Shown here: one piece after another, positions 23,510 through 31,994 of the stretch | Position numbering within the stretch: the first letter of the stretch is position 1 | Layout of the letters: each line of letters begins with the position of its first letter | NCBI GenBank assembly: GCA_963840235.1 | Contig: CAWIYC010000003.1 | Location: 248,001 to 312,000 of the forward strand | Reading direction: 5' to 3' | Length of the DNA stretch: 64,000 nt | Origin: JBBRHQ01 sp963840235 | Lineage (GTDB): Bacteria; Actinomycetota; Thermoleophilia; Solirubrobacterales; 70-9 | The notes under the pieces: generated by a model | Told to the model about the DNA's origin: nothing | Databases searched by the model: none | Seen by the model: the letters and a program-made list of their open reading frames with translations, nothing else | Translations under genes and position numbers: made by a program

Positions 23510-23749
23510 CTACCGCAGGCGGGGCAGGACGCGCAGGCGATCGCCGTCGACCCCGAGCACGGCGGCGACCTGTGCGCGCGCCATCGGCTCGCTCTGCGCC
23601 GCCACCCGCACGAAGTTGCTGAGCGTCTCCATCCTGCTGGGGGCGAAGCTGCCCGCGGTGCTCGCCTGCACGGGCATCCCCGCAGCCTCGAGCCTGGCTG
23701 ACTGCAGATCGTCGAGACCACCTCGGATCCAGACCTCGTATTCGAGCAT
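23510..23749 (-). CDS. Small uncharacterised protein
   Basis: 79 residues from ATG 23749 (MLEYEVWIRGGLDDLQSARLEAAGM), then a hydrophilic C-terminal half (FVRVAAQSEPMARAQVAAVLGVDGDRLRVLP). A TTG at 23770 is an alternative start. It lies just downstream of the acylase gene on the same strand and could be its last operon member. Not recognised. Confidence 0.45.
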   Translation of the reverse strand: MLEYEVWIRGGLDDLQSARLEAAGMPVQASTAGSFAPSRMETLSNFVRVAAQSEPMARAQVAAVLGVDGDRLRVLPRLR

Positions 23750-23834
23750 CGACACCTGCCTACCCAACACGCCCCGAATCCGAACATCACTTCTCGACCC
23801 CGGCCGTCCTCGCCAGGCTGGCCGGCGGCTCGTC

Positions 23835-26327
23835 TCAGCGCCCCTGGCCGTCCGGGTGCCAGTGGCCGTCCCCGTGCCCGTGCCAGTCCCCGTGCCCGTG
23901 CCGGTCCTGCTGGAACTCCAGCACCTGCTGGAAGGTCGGGCGGTTGGTGGTCGGGAAGCGGTTGGGCAGCAGTCCCGGCACGAACCCCGTGGTGGAGGCT
24001 GCCGTCAACCATTTCGTCGGGTCCGGCCCCAGCTGCGCGGCCAGGGTCTCGGCCGACTTGTGCACCGCCGCCCACAACGAATCACGACAGGCCTGCAGCG
24101 AGCCATTGCCGCAGTAGGCGAGGTTGAAACGGCCCCGGACCTTGTCACCGAGCAGGGTCCGGAGGTCCTTGTCGACGTAGGACTCGCCCGAGAGGCCGCC
24201 GAGGCCGCGAACGTTGTTGAGGTCTCCGATCAGGCTGCCGAACACAGGTGTCATCACCGCGTCGGCGAGCGGTCGCCAGGTGGTGTCCATGATCCCCGGG
24301 CCGGGCTCGTCGTAGAGCCCGTTGCCGTCGGCGTCGAGGCGCGGCGCGTCCCGGCTGACCCAGTCGTCGAGGATGTCGACGACCTGCTGGTCGCGCGCAC
24401 TGGGCGCCGGGCCCCCGTGCAGCACCCTGCTGACTACCGGCCAGACGGGGGAGCGCACGTCTTCGGTCGCGGCGCGGTTCATGATCCCGGCGTTGTCGGT
24501 GATCTGCGCCCGCCGCGGCCACTTGTCGAAGAGCTCGACCCGGTGCACCGAGCCGTAGGGCTCGTTGTCGCCGTGCATGAACCCTGGTGCCGACTGGTTG
24601 TTCCAGTTCAGCAGCAGCCCATTGGGGCCCCCGACGTCGTGCGGGTGCTCTTGCTCGCTGAGGTAGCCCTTCCACTCGTAATCGCCGTTGCCGAGGGTCG
24701 GCAGCCGCCGGTCCAGATGGCGGGCTCGCCGCGGCAGCAGGCCGGAGGAGAAGTACGCCGTCGCGTCGCGCGAGGCATAGGCCCAGTTGAAGGTGAAGCC
24801 GAACTGGTTGGCTGTGTCCCAGAAGCGGCGCGGGGAGCTCGCCTTGCCCTCGGTCATGTCCTTGAGCGCACCCAGGTTGAGCGCGTCGCGACCGAAAGTC
24901 GAGCGTCGGCGCGAGAGCGCGTAGGGCTTGCCGCCGACCGTGGCCGTGGCGAACACGTTGCCGTGGACGGAGGTGTTGTAGATCAGCGGGGTCCCGTTGA
25001 GGGAGCCGCCGTTGGTGACATCGAATGCACGGCACTCACCCTGGAAGAGGTAGTGCGTCGAGGCCCGGGTCGGGGTCGAGCCGTCAGGCTGACAGAGCTG
25101 CTCGGCGTAGACGTCGCGGACGTCGTGGCTGGCCGATGTCAGGCTCCAGGCGTAATTCTTGGTGCGCCCCAGCAGGAGGTACATGGCGAGGCCGGGGACC
25201 GCTGCGCCCTGGGCGTTGATGCCGGGGCCGTGGAGGTCGACCTGCTGGACGATCTCCGGGTAGTAGTAGCCGAGCTGTGGCCCCATCACGGCCAGCGAGT
25301 TGCCCGAGGCCGAGCGCCACGGTTCCGTCACCAGGAAGTTCGACGCCTGCCGGCCCGGTGGTGCGGCCGCTGCCTGGGCGGGGGTTTGGCGTGGGTCGAT
25401 GCTCTGGATCGTGCCCGGGTCGAGGATCACCGACCCCTTGACCTTGCCGCCGGTGAAGGTCGGGTAGTTGAAGCGCCGGTCGATCGTCGTCGGCGCCTCG
25501 GGATCGTCCTCGAGCATGACGTCGTCCCAGGCCTTGTAGCCCTTGACCGGGCCCAGGGACTGGTTCAGCTTCGCCAGCAGGTCGGCGTTCGCCGCCTCGG
25601 CACCGCCGCCTGCACCGAAAATCGAGCCGATGAAGGCTGTGACCGCGAGGACGTCGTTGACCGTGGCCGGAGGCTGGTTCATGTTGTTGGCGTTGAAGTA
25701 GGCGTTGATGCCGTCGGCGTAAGCCTGGGCGTCGTCGAGGATCTGCTGGCCCTTCTTGCCATAGGTGTCGACCAAGAGCTGTTGCTGCTTGGTCACCAGC
25801 GCCTCGGTCGCGTCGCTCGGCACGAACGACTGGCCGCTTGTGACCAGGCTGAAGGCGTCGATGTTGGGGATGTCCGCAACCGCGGCCCGCGCCGGCCCGC
25901 GTCCCAGGGTCAGCAGCAGGAAGCGATCGCGAGCGGTGGTCCAGCCGGCGCCGAAGGCGACGTCGGCGCGCGTGTCGCCGTAGATATGGGGGATCCCGTA
26001 GGAGTCGTAGATCAGGCGAAGCCCGGGACGCCCGGTCGCCTCCTCGTGAGTAGCGCCAATCGGCTGGAAGTCCTCGGGAAGGAAGAGCCGGTCGAGGTCA
26101 TCTCGGGTGACGTTGTCGCGCAGGGGCGTGAGCCCGGAGTACAGCGGCAACTGGTCGGTCGAGTTGGCCGTGAAGGGAAGGCCGCCGTAGTTGCCCGGCG
26201 GCAGGATGTAGCGGGCGATGTCCTGCTTGCCCGGGTGGTCTCCATGGCCCCCGTGGGCCGCGGCGGCCGCGGGCAATGCGACGAGGACGGTGGCGGCTAC
26301 GACGAACGACGAAAGCCAACGCTTCAC
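23835..26327 (-). CDS. Secreted penicillin acylase-family (Ntn-hydrolase) protein with His-rich ends
   Basis: 830 residues from GTG 26327, chosen because AAGGGAGA precedes it and VKRWLSSFVVAATVLVALPAAAAA is a signal peptide. The family is a self-cleaving heterodimer: the alpha part has YDSYGIPHIYGDTRADVAFGAGW; the beta chain probably begins at Ser in RQASNFLV, followed by SGNSLAVMGPQLGYYYPE and later RTKNYAWSLTSASHDV and WNNQSAPGF. It would hydrolyse amide bonds outside the membrane; substrate unknown. The mature N-terminus (AHGGHGDHPGK) and the C-terminus (about nine His/Gly-rich pairs after residue ~805) could bind metal. It diverges from the channel gene at 26548. Confidence 0.85.
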   Translation of the reverse strand: MKRWLSSFVVAATVLVALPAAAAAHGGHGDHPGKQDIARYILPPGNYGGLPFTANSTDQLPLYSGLTPLRDNVTRDDLDRLFLPEDFQPIGATHEEATGRPGLRLIYDSYGIPHIYGDTRADVAFGAGWTTARDRFLLLTLGRGPARAAVADIPNIDAFSLVTSGQSFVPSDATEALVTKQQQLLVDTYGKKGQQILDDAQAYADGINAYFNANNMNQPPATVNDVLAVTAFIGSIFGAGGGAEAANADLLAKLNQSLGPVKGYKAWDDVMLEDDPEAPTTIDRRFNYPTFTGGKVKGSVILDPGTIQSIDPRQTPAQAAAAPPGRQASNFLVTEPWRSASGNSLAVMGPQLGYYYPEIVQQVDLHGPGINAQGAAVPGLAMYLLLGRTKNYAWSLTSASHDVRDVYAEQLCQPDGSTPTRASTHYLFQGECRAFDVTNGGSLNGTPLIYNTSVHGNVFATATVGGKPYALSRRRSTFGRDALNLGALKDMTEGKASSPRRFWDTANQFGFTFNWAYASRDATAYFSSGLLPRRARHLDRRLPTLGNGDYEWKGYLSEQEHPHDVGGPNGLLLNWNNQSAPGFMHGDNEPYGSVHRVELFDKWPRRAQITDNAGIMNRAATEDVRSPVWPVVSRVLHGGPAPSARDQQVVDILDDWVSRDAPRLDADGNGLYDEPGPGIMDTTWRPLADAVMTPVFGSLIGDLNNVRGLGGLSGESYVDKDLRTLLGDKVRGRFNLAYCGNGSLQACRDSLWAAVHKSAETLAAQLGPDPTKWLTAASTTGFVPGLLPNRFPTTNRPTFQQVLEFQQDRHGHGDWHGHGDGHWHPDGQGR

Positions 26328-26547
26328 GGTCTCCCTTTCCCTTGCTGCCAAGAACGCTGTTGTGCAGTCTTTCACAAACTCGAGCCTGCCGATTTCGCCG
26401 GCATCTCCGGCGGCTGCCCGGGCTTGGCAAGAACGGCAGGCCTTGGCAACCTCCTCACCCTGCCGCTTGGTGATCGCAGCCGGCGCCGGTGAGGGAGCTG
26501 TTCTTGGCTTCGCCCAGACGCGCGGCCGGGTCGCATAGGTTCTCGGA

Positions 26548-27441
26548 ATGGGCGTGATCTGGACAGTGCTCGGGGTGGCTCTAATCACGCTCACCCTGCG
26601 CGACATCTTCGAGATGCTCTTCCACCCCCTCGGCCGGGGGAGGATCGGGAGGCTGATCATCCGCGGCGTTTCCACGGCCTGCGGGCGGATTGCCAACCGC
26701 AGGCGGACCGCGAACGTGCTGGCGGGGCCGCTCAGCTTCATCGCCGTGGTCGGTGCCTGGGCGGGCTTGCTGATACTCGGCTGGGCGCTCGTCTTCCTGC
26801 CACACCTCCCCGAAGGCTTCAGGTTTGACCCGGGTCTGATCCCTGCCGAGCATTCGGGCTTCGACGACGCCCTCTACCTCTCGCTCGTCAACCTGACCAG
26901 CCTCGGCTACGGCGACATCTCACCGGAGGCGTCGCTGCTGCGCATCCTCTCTCCCGTGGAGGCGCTGTTCGGGCTGGGCATTCTGACCGCAAGCGTCTCC
27001 TGGCTGATCTCGATCCAGACCGCGATCTCCCGCCGCGATTCCTTCGCCCATGAGGTCCGCCTGACCATGACCGCGGAGGACCGCCTGGGAAAGCTCGCCG
27101 ACTCCGACCCGGAGCTGCTGGAGCGGATGCTGGCGTCGTTCACCGAGGAGCTGATCGCCACCCGCCGCGACCTGATCCACTTCCCGATCACCTACTGGTT
27201 TCGCTCCGAGGACGACGAGCGCGCCCTCTCGAACATGCTGCCGTTCCTGCGCCGGGTGGTCGAGGAGGGCGGGGCGGAGGGCCGCCCTCTGGCGCTGCAG
27301 GTGCGGGCGCTAATACTCGGCATGGCGATAGACGACTTCGCCGAGACCCTCCGCGATCGCCTCGAAGTGCCCGGGAAGACGACCGAGGCGACACTCGATC
27401 ACTACCACGACCACAGCCGCAACCGCCCCATGGGAAGCTAG
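26548..27441 (+). CDS. Two-TM ion channel protein with K+-type pore
   Basis: 297 residues. Hydrophobic segments at ~1-17, ~52-80 and ~133-160 flank a pore loop with LVNLTSLGYGDISP, a near-canonical potassium selectivity filter. The cytosolic C-terminal ~130 residues (TAEDRLGKLADSDPELLERMLASF to YHDHSRN) are helical with no RCK/TrkA domain. Such proteins conduct potassium or related cations across the cytoplasmic membrane. The next gene starts 14 bases after the stop, so the two may be co-transcribed. Confidence 0.82.
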   Translation: MGVIWTVLGVALITLTLRDIFEMLFHPLGRGRIGRLIIRGVSTACGRIANRRRTANVLAGPLSFIAVVGAWAGLLILGWALVFLPHLPEGFRFDPGLIPAEHSGFDDALYLSLVNLTSLGYGDISPEASLLRILSPVEALFGLGILTASVSWLISIQTAISRRDSFAHEVRLTMTAEDRLGKLADSDPELLERMLASFTEELIATRRDLIHFPITYWFRSEDDERALSNMLPFLRRVVEEGGAEGRPLALQVRALILGMAIDDFAETLRDRLEVPGKTTEATLDHYHDHSRNRPMGS

Positions 27442-27455
27442 AGTAGGGAGCCGAG

Positions 27456-27698
27456 ATGGACGACCAGCAGGTACTGAACCGAATCGACGAGCTCGTCAAG
27501 GAGGAGGAGCACCTTCTCCACGCCCACGAGGGCGAGGGCCTGACCAAGGAGGACCACGCTCGCCTCGAGCAGGTCAAGGTCCAGCTCGACCAGGCCTGGG
27601 ACTTCCTCCGCCAACGCCGCTCCCTGCGGCAATACGGCTTCGACCCCGAAGAGGCCAGCCGCCGCGCCCCGGACACGGTCGAGCACTACCAGCAGTAG
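27456..27698 (+). CDS. DUF2630-like small protein
   Basis: 80 residues, MDDQQVLNRIDELVKEEEHLLHAHEGEGLTKEDHARLEQVKVQLDQAWDFLRQRRSLRQYG. This matches the actinobacterial DUF2630 pattern: two amphipathic helices with WDxLRQRRALR. Function unknown. GGGAGCCGAG precedes the ATG. Two imperfect copies of a ~21-base unit (CAGCAGTAGC...) sit right after its stop, before tRNA-Cys. Confidence 0.8.
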   Translation: MDDQQVLNRIDELVKEEEHLLHAHEGEGLTKEDHARLEQVKVQLDQAWDFLRQRRSLRQYGFDPEEASRRAPDTVEHYQQ

Positions 27699-27761
27699 CG
27701 TCCGGAGCGCCAGCAGTAGCCCTCGGAGCGCCTCTTCCCGCCGCTACGCTGTTGCGGCTCG

Positions 27762-27832
27762 GCGCCTTGGCGGAGTGGTTACGCAGCGGCCTGCAAAGCC
27801 GTTTACACCGGTTCGACTCCGGTAGGCGCCTT
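27762..27832 (+). tRNA. tRNA-Cys(GCA)
   Basis: 71 bases: acceptor GGCGCCT with AGGCGCC, discriminator T as expected for tRNA-Cys; anticodon stem CGGC/GCCG with loop CTGCAAA, anticodon GCA; T arm ACCGG-TTCGACT-CCGGT. CCA not encoded. Its last 43 bases recur at 41454 with one mismatch, marking the island inserted at its 3' end. Confidence 0.95.
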
Positions 27833-28077
27833 CACCAGAACCGGCTCATGACACCTGGGATTCCTCATTAGCAAGCGGATCCCGAGTGTCTGGCATACTC
27901 GACCCTCGATCTCATAGTCGATCATTGAAGGTAATAGGGATGCTGCATCTGTGTCCCGCAGCGTGTCCCGCGGCTCCGACCCCCGGGCACCCGCTGAGCG
28001 CGCCGGATGGGATCCGTGCACCAACAGATACCTTCGATTGGCGCCTATTTACCGCGACTTCCTCATCAGGGAGGTAA
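27833..28077. other. Left end of the tRNA-Cys island, no gene
   Basis: No gene is supported. The stretch holds CGTGTCCCGCAGCGTGTCCCGC, two adjacent copies of CGTGTCCCGC, and at 27994-28046 a 53-bp sequence repeated at 35128-35180 (47 of 53 identical). Confidence 0.45.
27994..28046 (+). repeat. 53-bp island repeat, copy 1
   Basis: 47 of 53 bases match 35128-35180. Both begin CTGAGCGCGCCGGATGGG and end GGCGCCT, and both frames read NRYL after a RAGW motif. Likely remnants of one duplicated gene or element end. Confidence 0.65.
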
Positions 28078-28106
28078 CCCTCGAAGCCGCTGGGCTGCGA
28101 GAGCAG
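28078..28106 (+). repeat. Diverged orphan NTF2 3' tag
   Basis: CCCTCGAAGCCGCTGGGCTG encodes LEAAGL and continues REQ: the stop is CAG here rather than TAG. No NTF2 domain lies upstream. Confidence 0.6.
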
Positions 28107-28244
28107 GGACGCCCGAACTTAACCGGACTTGAGCCGCGATTTCCCCGCATCGGAGGATGTGGTCTTCAACGGTGTCTTCTCAGCCTGAGTGGGTGGAGGA
28201 TCCGACTTGCGCGAACCTTGCCCCCCACCGAAGAGGAGGAGGAG

Positions 28245-29297
28245 ATGGCGAAGCTGATTGGGGTTGCAACCCCCGACCAACACCGGCGCTTGCTGCGCTC
28301 GAAGATCGCCGCCGGGCTGGCGCTTCTCGCGGCATTTCTCGTCTTGGCCCTGGCCCTCGCCCGACCTGCCGACGCCTACATTTACTGGACGAACATAGAC
28401 GGGCAGACGATCCCCGACGGGCAGACGATCGGGCGCGCCAACCTCGATGGCACCGGGGTAAACCAGAGCTTCTTGAGCGCCAACACCCCGGCCGGAGTCG
28501 CGGTCGACGCCGGCCACGTCTACTGGGCGAACATCGGCTCAATCGGGCGCGCCAACCTCGATGGCACCGGGGTAGACCAGATCTTCATCAGCGGCCTCCT
28601 GATTCCGTCGGGCGTTGCGGTCGACGCCGCCCACGTCTACTGGGCGAACACCGGCGCCTCGATCGGGCGCGCCAACCTCGATGGCACCGGGGTAGACCAG
28701 AGCTTCATCGCAACCGCTGCTTCGCCTTGGGGAGTCGCGGTCGACGCCGGCCACGTCTACTGGGTGGACGGCCTCGACGGGACGATCGGGCGCGCCAACC
28801 TCGATAACACCGGGGTAAACCAGAGCTTCATCAGCGGCCTCCAGAATGCGCGGGGCATTGCGGTCGACGCCGCCCACATCTACTGGGCGAACGTCGCCGG
28901 GACGATCGGGCGCGCCAACCTCGACGGCACCGGGGTAAACCAGAGCTTCATCGCAACCGCCGGTTTTCATTATGGAGTCGCGGTCGATACCAGCCACATC
29001 TACTGGACGAATACAGAAGCGGGCACGATCGGGCGCGCCAACCTCGATGGCACGGGCGTGAACCCGAGCTTCATCAGCGGCGGCATCGAACCGTTCGGCG
29101 TTGCGGTCGACGCCCTGCCCCTCCCGACACTTCCGACGACGACCGCCCAATGCAGGAACGCCGGCTGGGCGCAGTTCGGCTTCAAGAACCAGGGCCGCTG
29201 CGTGGCCTTCGTCGTCTTGACGAGAATCTGCGATGCGCTCGAACGTCACGGCATACATTTGAAGGTCTGCCCGCCGACGCCGCCCCGACGCACCTGA
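28245..29297 (+). CDS. Secreted YWTD-type beta-propeller with conserved Cys-rich tail
   Basis: 350 residues. ATG 28245 follows a strong GAGGAGGAGGAG site. A signal peptide (IAAGLALLAAFLVLALALARPADA) precedes six to seven ~40-residue repeats with the core VAVDAGHVYWAN and TIGRANLDGTGVNQSFI, resembling LDL-receptor YWTD propeller blades. Repeats are unusually alike at DNA level, suggesting recent amplification. The last ~60 residues (TTTAQCRNAGWAQFGFKNQGRC to KVCPPTPP) are the module also found at 9522. Probably cell-surface or extracellular; binding partner unknown. Confidence 0.75.
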   Translation: MAKLIGVATPDQHRRLLRSKIAAGLALLAAFLVLALALARPADAYIYWTNIDGQTIPDGQTIGRANLDGTGVNQSFLSANTPAGVAVDAGHVYWANIGSIGRANLDGTGVDQIFISGLLIPSGVAVDAAHVYWANTGASIGRANLDGTGVDQSFIATAASPWGVAVDAGHVYWVDGLDGTIGRANLDNTGVNQSFISGLQNARGIAVDAAHIYWANVAGTIGRANLDGTGVNQSFIATAGFHYGVAVDTSHIYWTNTEAGTIGRANLDGTGVNPSFISGGIEPFGVAVDALPLPTLPTTTAQCRNAGWAQFGFKNQGRCVAFVVLTRICDALERHGIHLKVCPPTPPRRT

Positions 29298-29329
29298 GCC
29301 CCACAACGGCCCCCACTTCGGCCCTGAGC

Positions 29330-29344
29330 CTTACTGCGCAGGCG
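29330..29344 (+). promoter_or_regulatory. Conserved near-leaderless promoter-like box
   Basis: CTTACTGCGCAGGCG abuts ATG 29345; the -10-like hexamer is CTTACT here, with the rest of the box and the spacing conserved. Confidence 0.45.
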
Positions 29345-29935
29345 ATGTCGCAGGAGAACGTGGAGATCGTGCGTGCCGCAATCGACGCCTTCAACCGGGG
29401 AGATGTGGACGCCGCGTTCAAGGACGTGATTCCGGATTTCGAGTACGACCAGACGCGGGCCTTCGGCATGGACCGTGGCGTCTTCAACCTCCAACAGTTC
29501 CGAAGCTTGCTGACCACCTTTACCGATAGCTGGGAGTCCTTCACGATCGACGCCGACGAGCTGATCGACGCGGGAGAGGGCGTGGTAATGCCGTTTACGA
29601 ACGTGGCGCGGGGCCGCGATGGAATCGAGGTCCAGGCTCGCGGCATCTGGGTCTGGACGATTCGCGACAGCTCGATCGTGCGTGCCTGCCTCTACCAGGA
29701 CCGCCAGGAAGCCCTCGAAGCCGCCGGGCTGTCGGAGCAGGCGATGTCGCAGCGAGGGCTTGACCCGCTCGCAGCTCAGGGGGTAGGGTGGGCAAAGAAC
29801 GAACAGGGGAAAGAACGAACAGGGGAAACTTCTCGATGGGCAAGGTTCGCCCGCATGTCAGCTACGCGAACGTCATGGCGACCATCGCCGTCTTCATCGC
29901 GTTGGGGGGCGCGTCCTACGCTGCCATCCACCTGA
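29345..29935 (+). CDS. NTF2/SnoaL-like protein with lost stop and read-through tail
   Basis: The NTF2 part is 132 residues (MSQENVEIVRAAIDAFNRGD to EALEAAGLSE) and resembles the gene at 14663 most. The tag's TAG has become CAG (29738-29740), so the frame continues through the next start remnant as QAMSQRGLDPLAAQG and on for ~60 residues of non-family sequence to 29935. The added tail overlaps the promoter and start of the exported-protein gene at 29836 in another frame. Whether the extension is made or harmful is unknown. Confidence 0.75.
   Translation: MSQENVEIVRAAIDAFNRGDVDAAFKDVIPDFEYDQTRAFGMDRGVFNLQQFRSLLTTFTDSWESFTIDADELIDAGEGVVMPFTNVARGRDGIEVQARGIWVWTIRDSSIVRACLYQDRQEALEAAGLSEQAMSQRGLDPLAAQGVGWAKNEQGKERTGETSRWARFARMSATRTSWRPSPSSSRWGARPTLPST
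29760..29789 (+). promoter_or_regulatory. Promoter TTGACC-N18-TAGGGT before exported protein
   Basis: TTGACC (29760-29765) and TAGGGT (29784-29789), 18 bases apart, 46 bases before ATG 29836. Third copy of the motif found before 16268 and 17335. It lies immediately after an NTF2 tag junction. Confidence 0.65.
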
Positions 29936-30524
29936 AGAAGAACAGCGTCGGCACGAGGCAGATCAAGAACGGCGCGGTGACACAAAGGAAGATCAGCGCC
30001 AGTGCTCAGACGGCGTTGAAGGGGCAGACGGGACCGAGGGGGCAGACGGGGCAGACGGGACCGACGGGGCAGACGGGACCGACGGGCAGACGGGACCCTC
30101 TGCTCTCGACGGCGGGTCGATCCCCTCCGGGACGACCGTCACCGGAGCGTGGGGCGGTCGCTACATCGCCGCACTCTCAGGGAGCCAGACCAACAGCTAC
30201 CTGCTGAGCTACAGCTTCCCGCTGCCGGCGTCCGTGGCTCTCACGGACGCCAACGTCAATTTCGGCGCCGGCACGGCTGCGCCCGTGGGAGACGCCGACC
30301 CCGCCTGCACGGGAAGCGTCACCGATCCCACCGCCCCCTCCGGCAAGGTCTGCATCTACGTAGACGCGGGGACGCGCAGCAACTCGACGCTGACGGGCTT
30401 CAAGCTCACAGCGGCCGCGAGCGGCAGCAACGCCGACCGCTACGGATTCGAGGTGCGGATTATTGAGGTGTCAAACCCAGGCACCATCCGAGCCGAGGGC
30501 ACCTGGGCCTACACCGCGCCGTAG
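29836..30524 (+). pseudogene. Exported collagen-like repeat protein, one-base frameshift
   Basis: ATG 29836 gives MGKVRPHVSYANVMATIAVFIALGGASYA, a signal anchor, then KKNSVGTRQIKNGAVTQRKIS and a Gly-x-Thr run (GQTGPRGQTGQTGPTGQTGPTG). In the last repeat unit GGGG is GGG (30084-30086) and the frame is lost. The next frame continues with TGPSALDGGSIPSGTTVTGAWGG and a beta domain ending AEGTWAYTAP at 30524. With one extra G the protein would be ~229 residues, a collagen-like stalk plus a C-terminal head. Confidence 0.7.
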
Positions 30525-30680
30525 GGGGTTCCGACTGGCCGATCGGGCCGGTCATATGCATCAGGCGTCGCGGATAGGGAGATTTGTGGACGCCGGTTGG
30601 GAAGTCGACCGGCTTTCTGAGCGTCGGGGGGATGGTCAGTCACTCGCGGCGGATCCCTGGGAGCAACGCCCGGATCGAAG

Positions 30681-30717
30681 CGGCGCGATGGGTGACGACC
30701 CCAAACAGGCGGGCAAC
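30681..30717 (+). repeat. 37-bp fragment of an aldo/keto reductase gene
   Basis: 36 of 37 bases match 45208-45244 inside the intact aldo/keto reductase gene (encoding GAMGDDPNQAGN). Nothing else of that gene is present around it. The rest of 30525-30788 shows no gene. Confidence 0.7.
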
Positions 30718-30788
30718 CACCGCCTCAGGAACGTCGTCACCTCAGCCACGCCCGCGCCTGGCGGTCGGCTGTTCTTAGCCCGGGACGG

Positions 30789-31304
30789 TTGGATCGCCAA
30801 CGCCTCGCCAACCCTCCAATTGGTCATTGGTTCATCCCATTCTCGGCCAAGCGCAAGCACGAGATGGCCGCCTACTCGAAGCGCCATTACGGTGACCACA
30901 CCTCGCGGCTGCGTAATCCGCACGTCATTGTCGAACACATCTCAGCCGCCAGCAGTGCCGCTGCCGTCTACAACACCTTCGCGCCCGACCATCCCGATCC
31001 CGAGCTCCATGAGCTCCCGAACGTCGGCCTCAACTGGACCGCGATCGGAATCGAACACGCTGGGCACAGCGATCTTGACCTTCTCGGCGATCGGCCCGAA
31101 TTGCGGGCTTCCTTGCATCTGACGCGTTACCTGCGATGCCGATTCCATATCAAGGTCAAGAACGTGATCGGACATCGAGAGAGCCTCCGGTCGCCTTACC
31201 ACCATGAGCTAGTGCCGAGCCTCCGGAATCAGACGCACGGCGATATGAGACACAGCTCGATGCGGATCTACCGCCAGAAGTTGCGCAAGATGAAGGGTTG
31301 CTGA
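30789..31304 (+). pseudogene. N-acetylmuramoyl-L-alanine amidase-like protein with internal deletion
   Basis: The sequence NPHVIVEHISAASSAAAVYNTFAP, ELPNVG, LNWTAIGIEHAG, RCRFHIKVKNVIGHRES and THGDMRHSSMRIYRQKL matches the Amidase_2/PGRP-type amidases of actinobacteria. Between ELPNV and GLNWTAIGIEH about 30-35 residues normally present, including the first zinc-ligand His (the HFVV strand), are missing. The frame is kept. The remaining His of VIGHRES is there. A catalytically dead protein or decaying gene is therefore likely. The start is unclear (TTG 30789), and no signal peptide is visible. Confidence 0.65.
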
Positions 31305-31427
31305 CGTTAGGACCGGGCCATTTCTAAGGCTGCTTTTTCGCGGCGCGGTGGCCAGAGGTCTTTGCAATGCGGCACGAAAAAAGAACGAGACCGCTGACGA
31401 AGGCGCTGTCCCGCCGTTGGTGGAGGG

Positions 31428-31763
31428 ATGGCAGTTGCATCGTACGAACCCTGCGTCGTCTGCGGCCGAGGCGACACGACCACCGGCTTCGCCGTCCAGG
31501 GGGAGGCGGAGTTCGTCATTGGCGTGGTCGCCGTGCAAGCTCAATTCTCCCTGGATCAAGCGACCGAGACATTGGCGGTGATCGCCGAGCGGGAGATGGG
31601 CTGCGATCCGGGGATGGTGCCGATCGGCCAACTAGACGTGCTCGTCAGGGTTTGCAGCGAATGTGCCCAGCGGACCGACACCAATATCGGCCAACTTGAG
31701 GGAGACGGCGAAGCCCCTATGTATCGCCAACTCGATGAAGATCCGTTTCGCCTCGAGGATTAG
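31428..31763 (+). CDS. Uncharacterised protein with two CxxC pairs
   Basis: 111 residues, MAVASYEPCVVCGRGDTTTGFAVQGEAEF, then QATETLAVIAEREMGCDPG and VLVRVCSECAQRTDTNIG. CVVC near residue 9 and CSEC near residue 75 could bind one zinc. No family is recognised. Its acidic C-terminus ends FRLED. No strong ribosome-binding site is visible. Confidence 0.5.
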   Translation: MAVASYEPCVVCGRGDTTTGFAVQGEAEFVIGVVAVQAQFSLDQATETLAVIAEREMGCDPGMVPIGQLDVLVRVCSECAQRTDTNIGQLEGDGEAPMYRQLDEDPFRLED

Positions 31764-31994
31764 CAGCGGCTCGGGAACCGCCACGCCGCCGGGCGGAGCC
31801 TTAGCGCCTCAGGTCAGAGCCGCCCCAGATCCTCATCTCCGCCCGCTCCCGTTGTGGGCAACGGAGGGGTCAAGCTGCTCCATCTGCAGGGCGAGTTGGT
31901 CCGTCTGGCCCCGGAACGCTGGATGCGAAGTGATCGCTTCCTCGTCTACGGTGCGAAAGCTGGCAAGTGGGCGGACATAGCGTCTAATCCTCGC
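31764..31994. other. No gene seen
   Basis: About 230 bases between a small gene and the next NTF2 promoter box. Antisense frames are Arg-rich and not protein-like. Confidence 0.4.

Noticed and set aside
23496..26492. Open frame of ~1000 codons on the plus strand
   Set aside because: It is the antisense of the penicillin acylase gene, which has a signal peptide, family motifs and a ribosome-binding site.
30463..31122. 220-codon plus-strand frame before the amidase
   Set aside because: Arg/Pro/Ser-rich and overlapping the amidase-like frame, which has clear family motifs.
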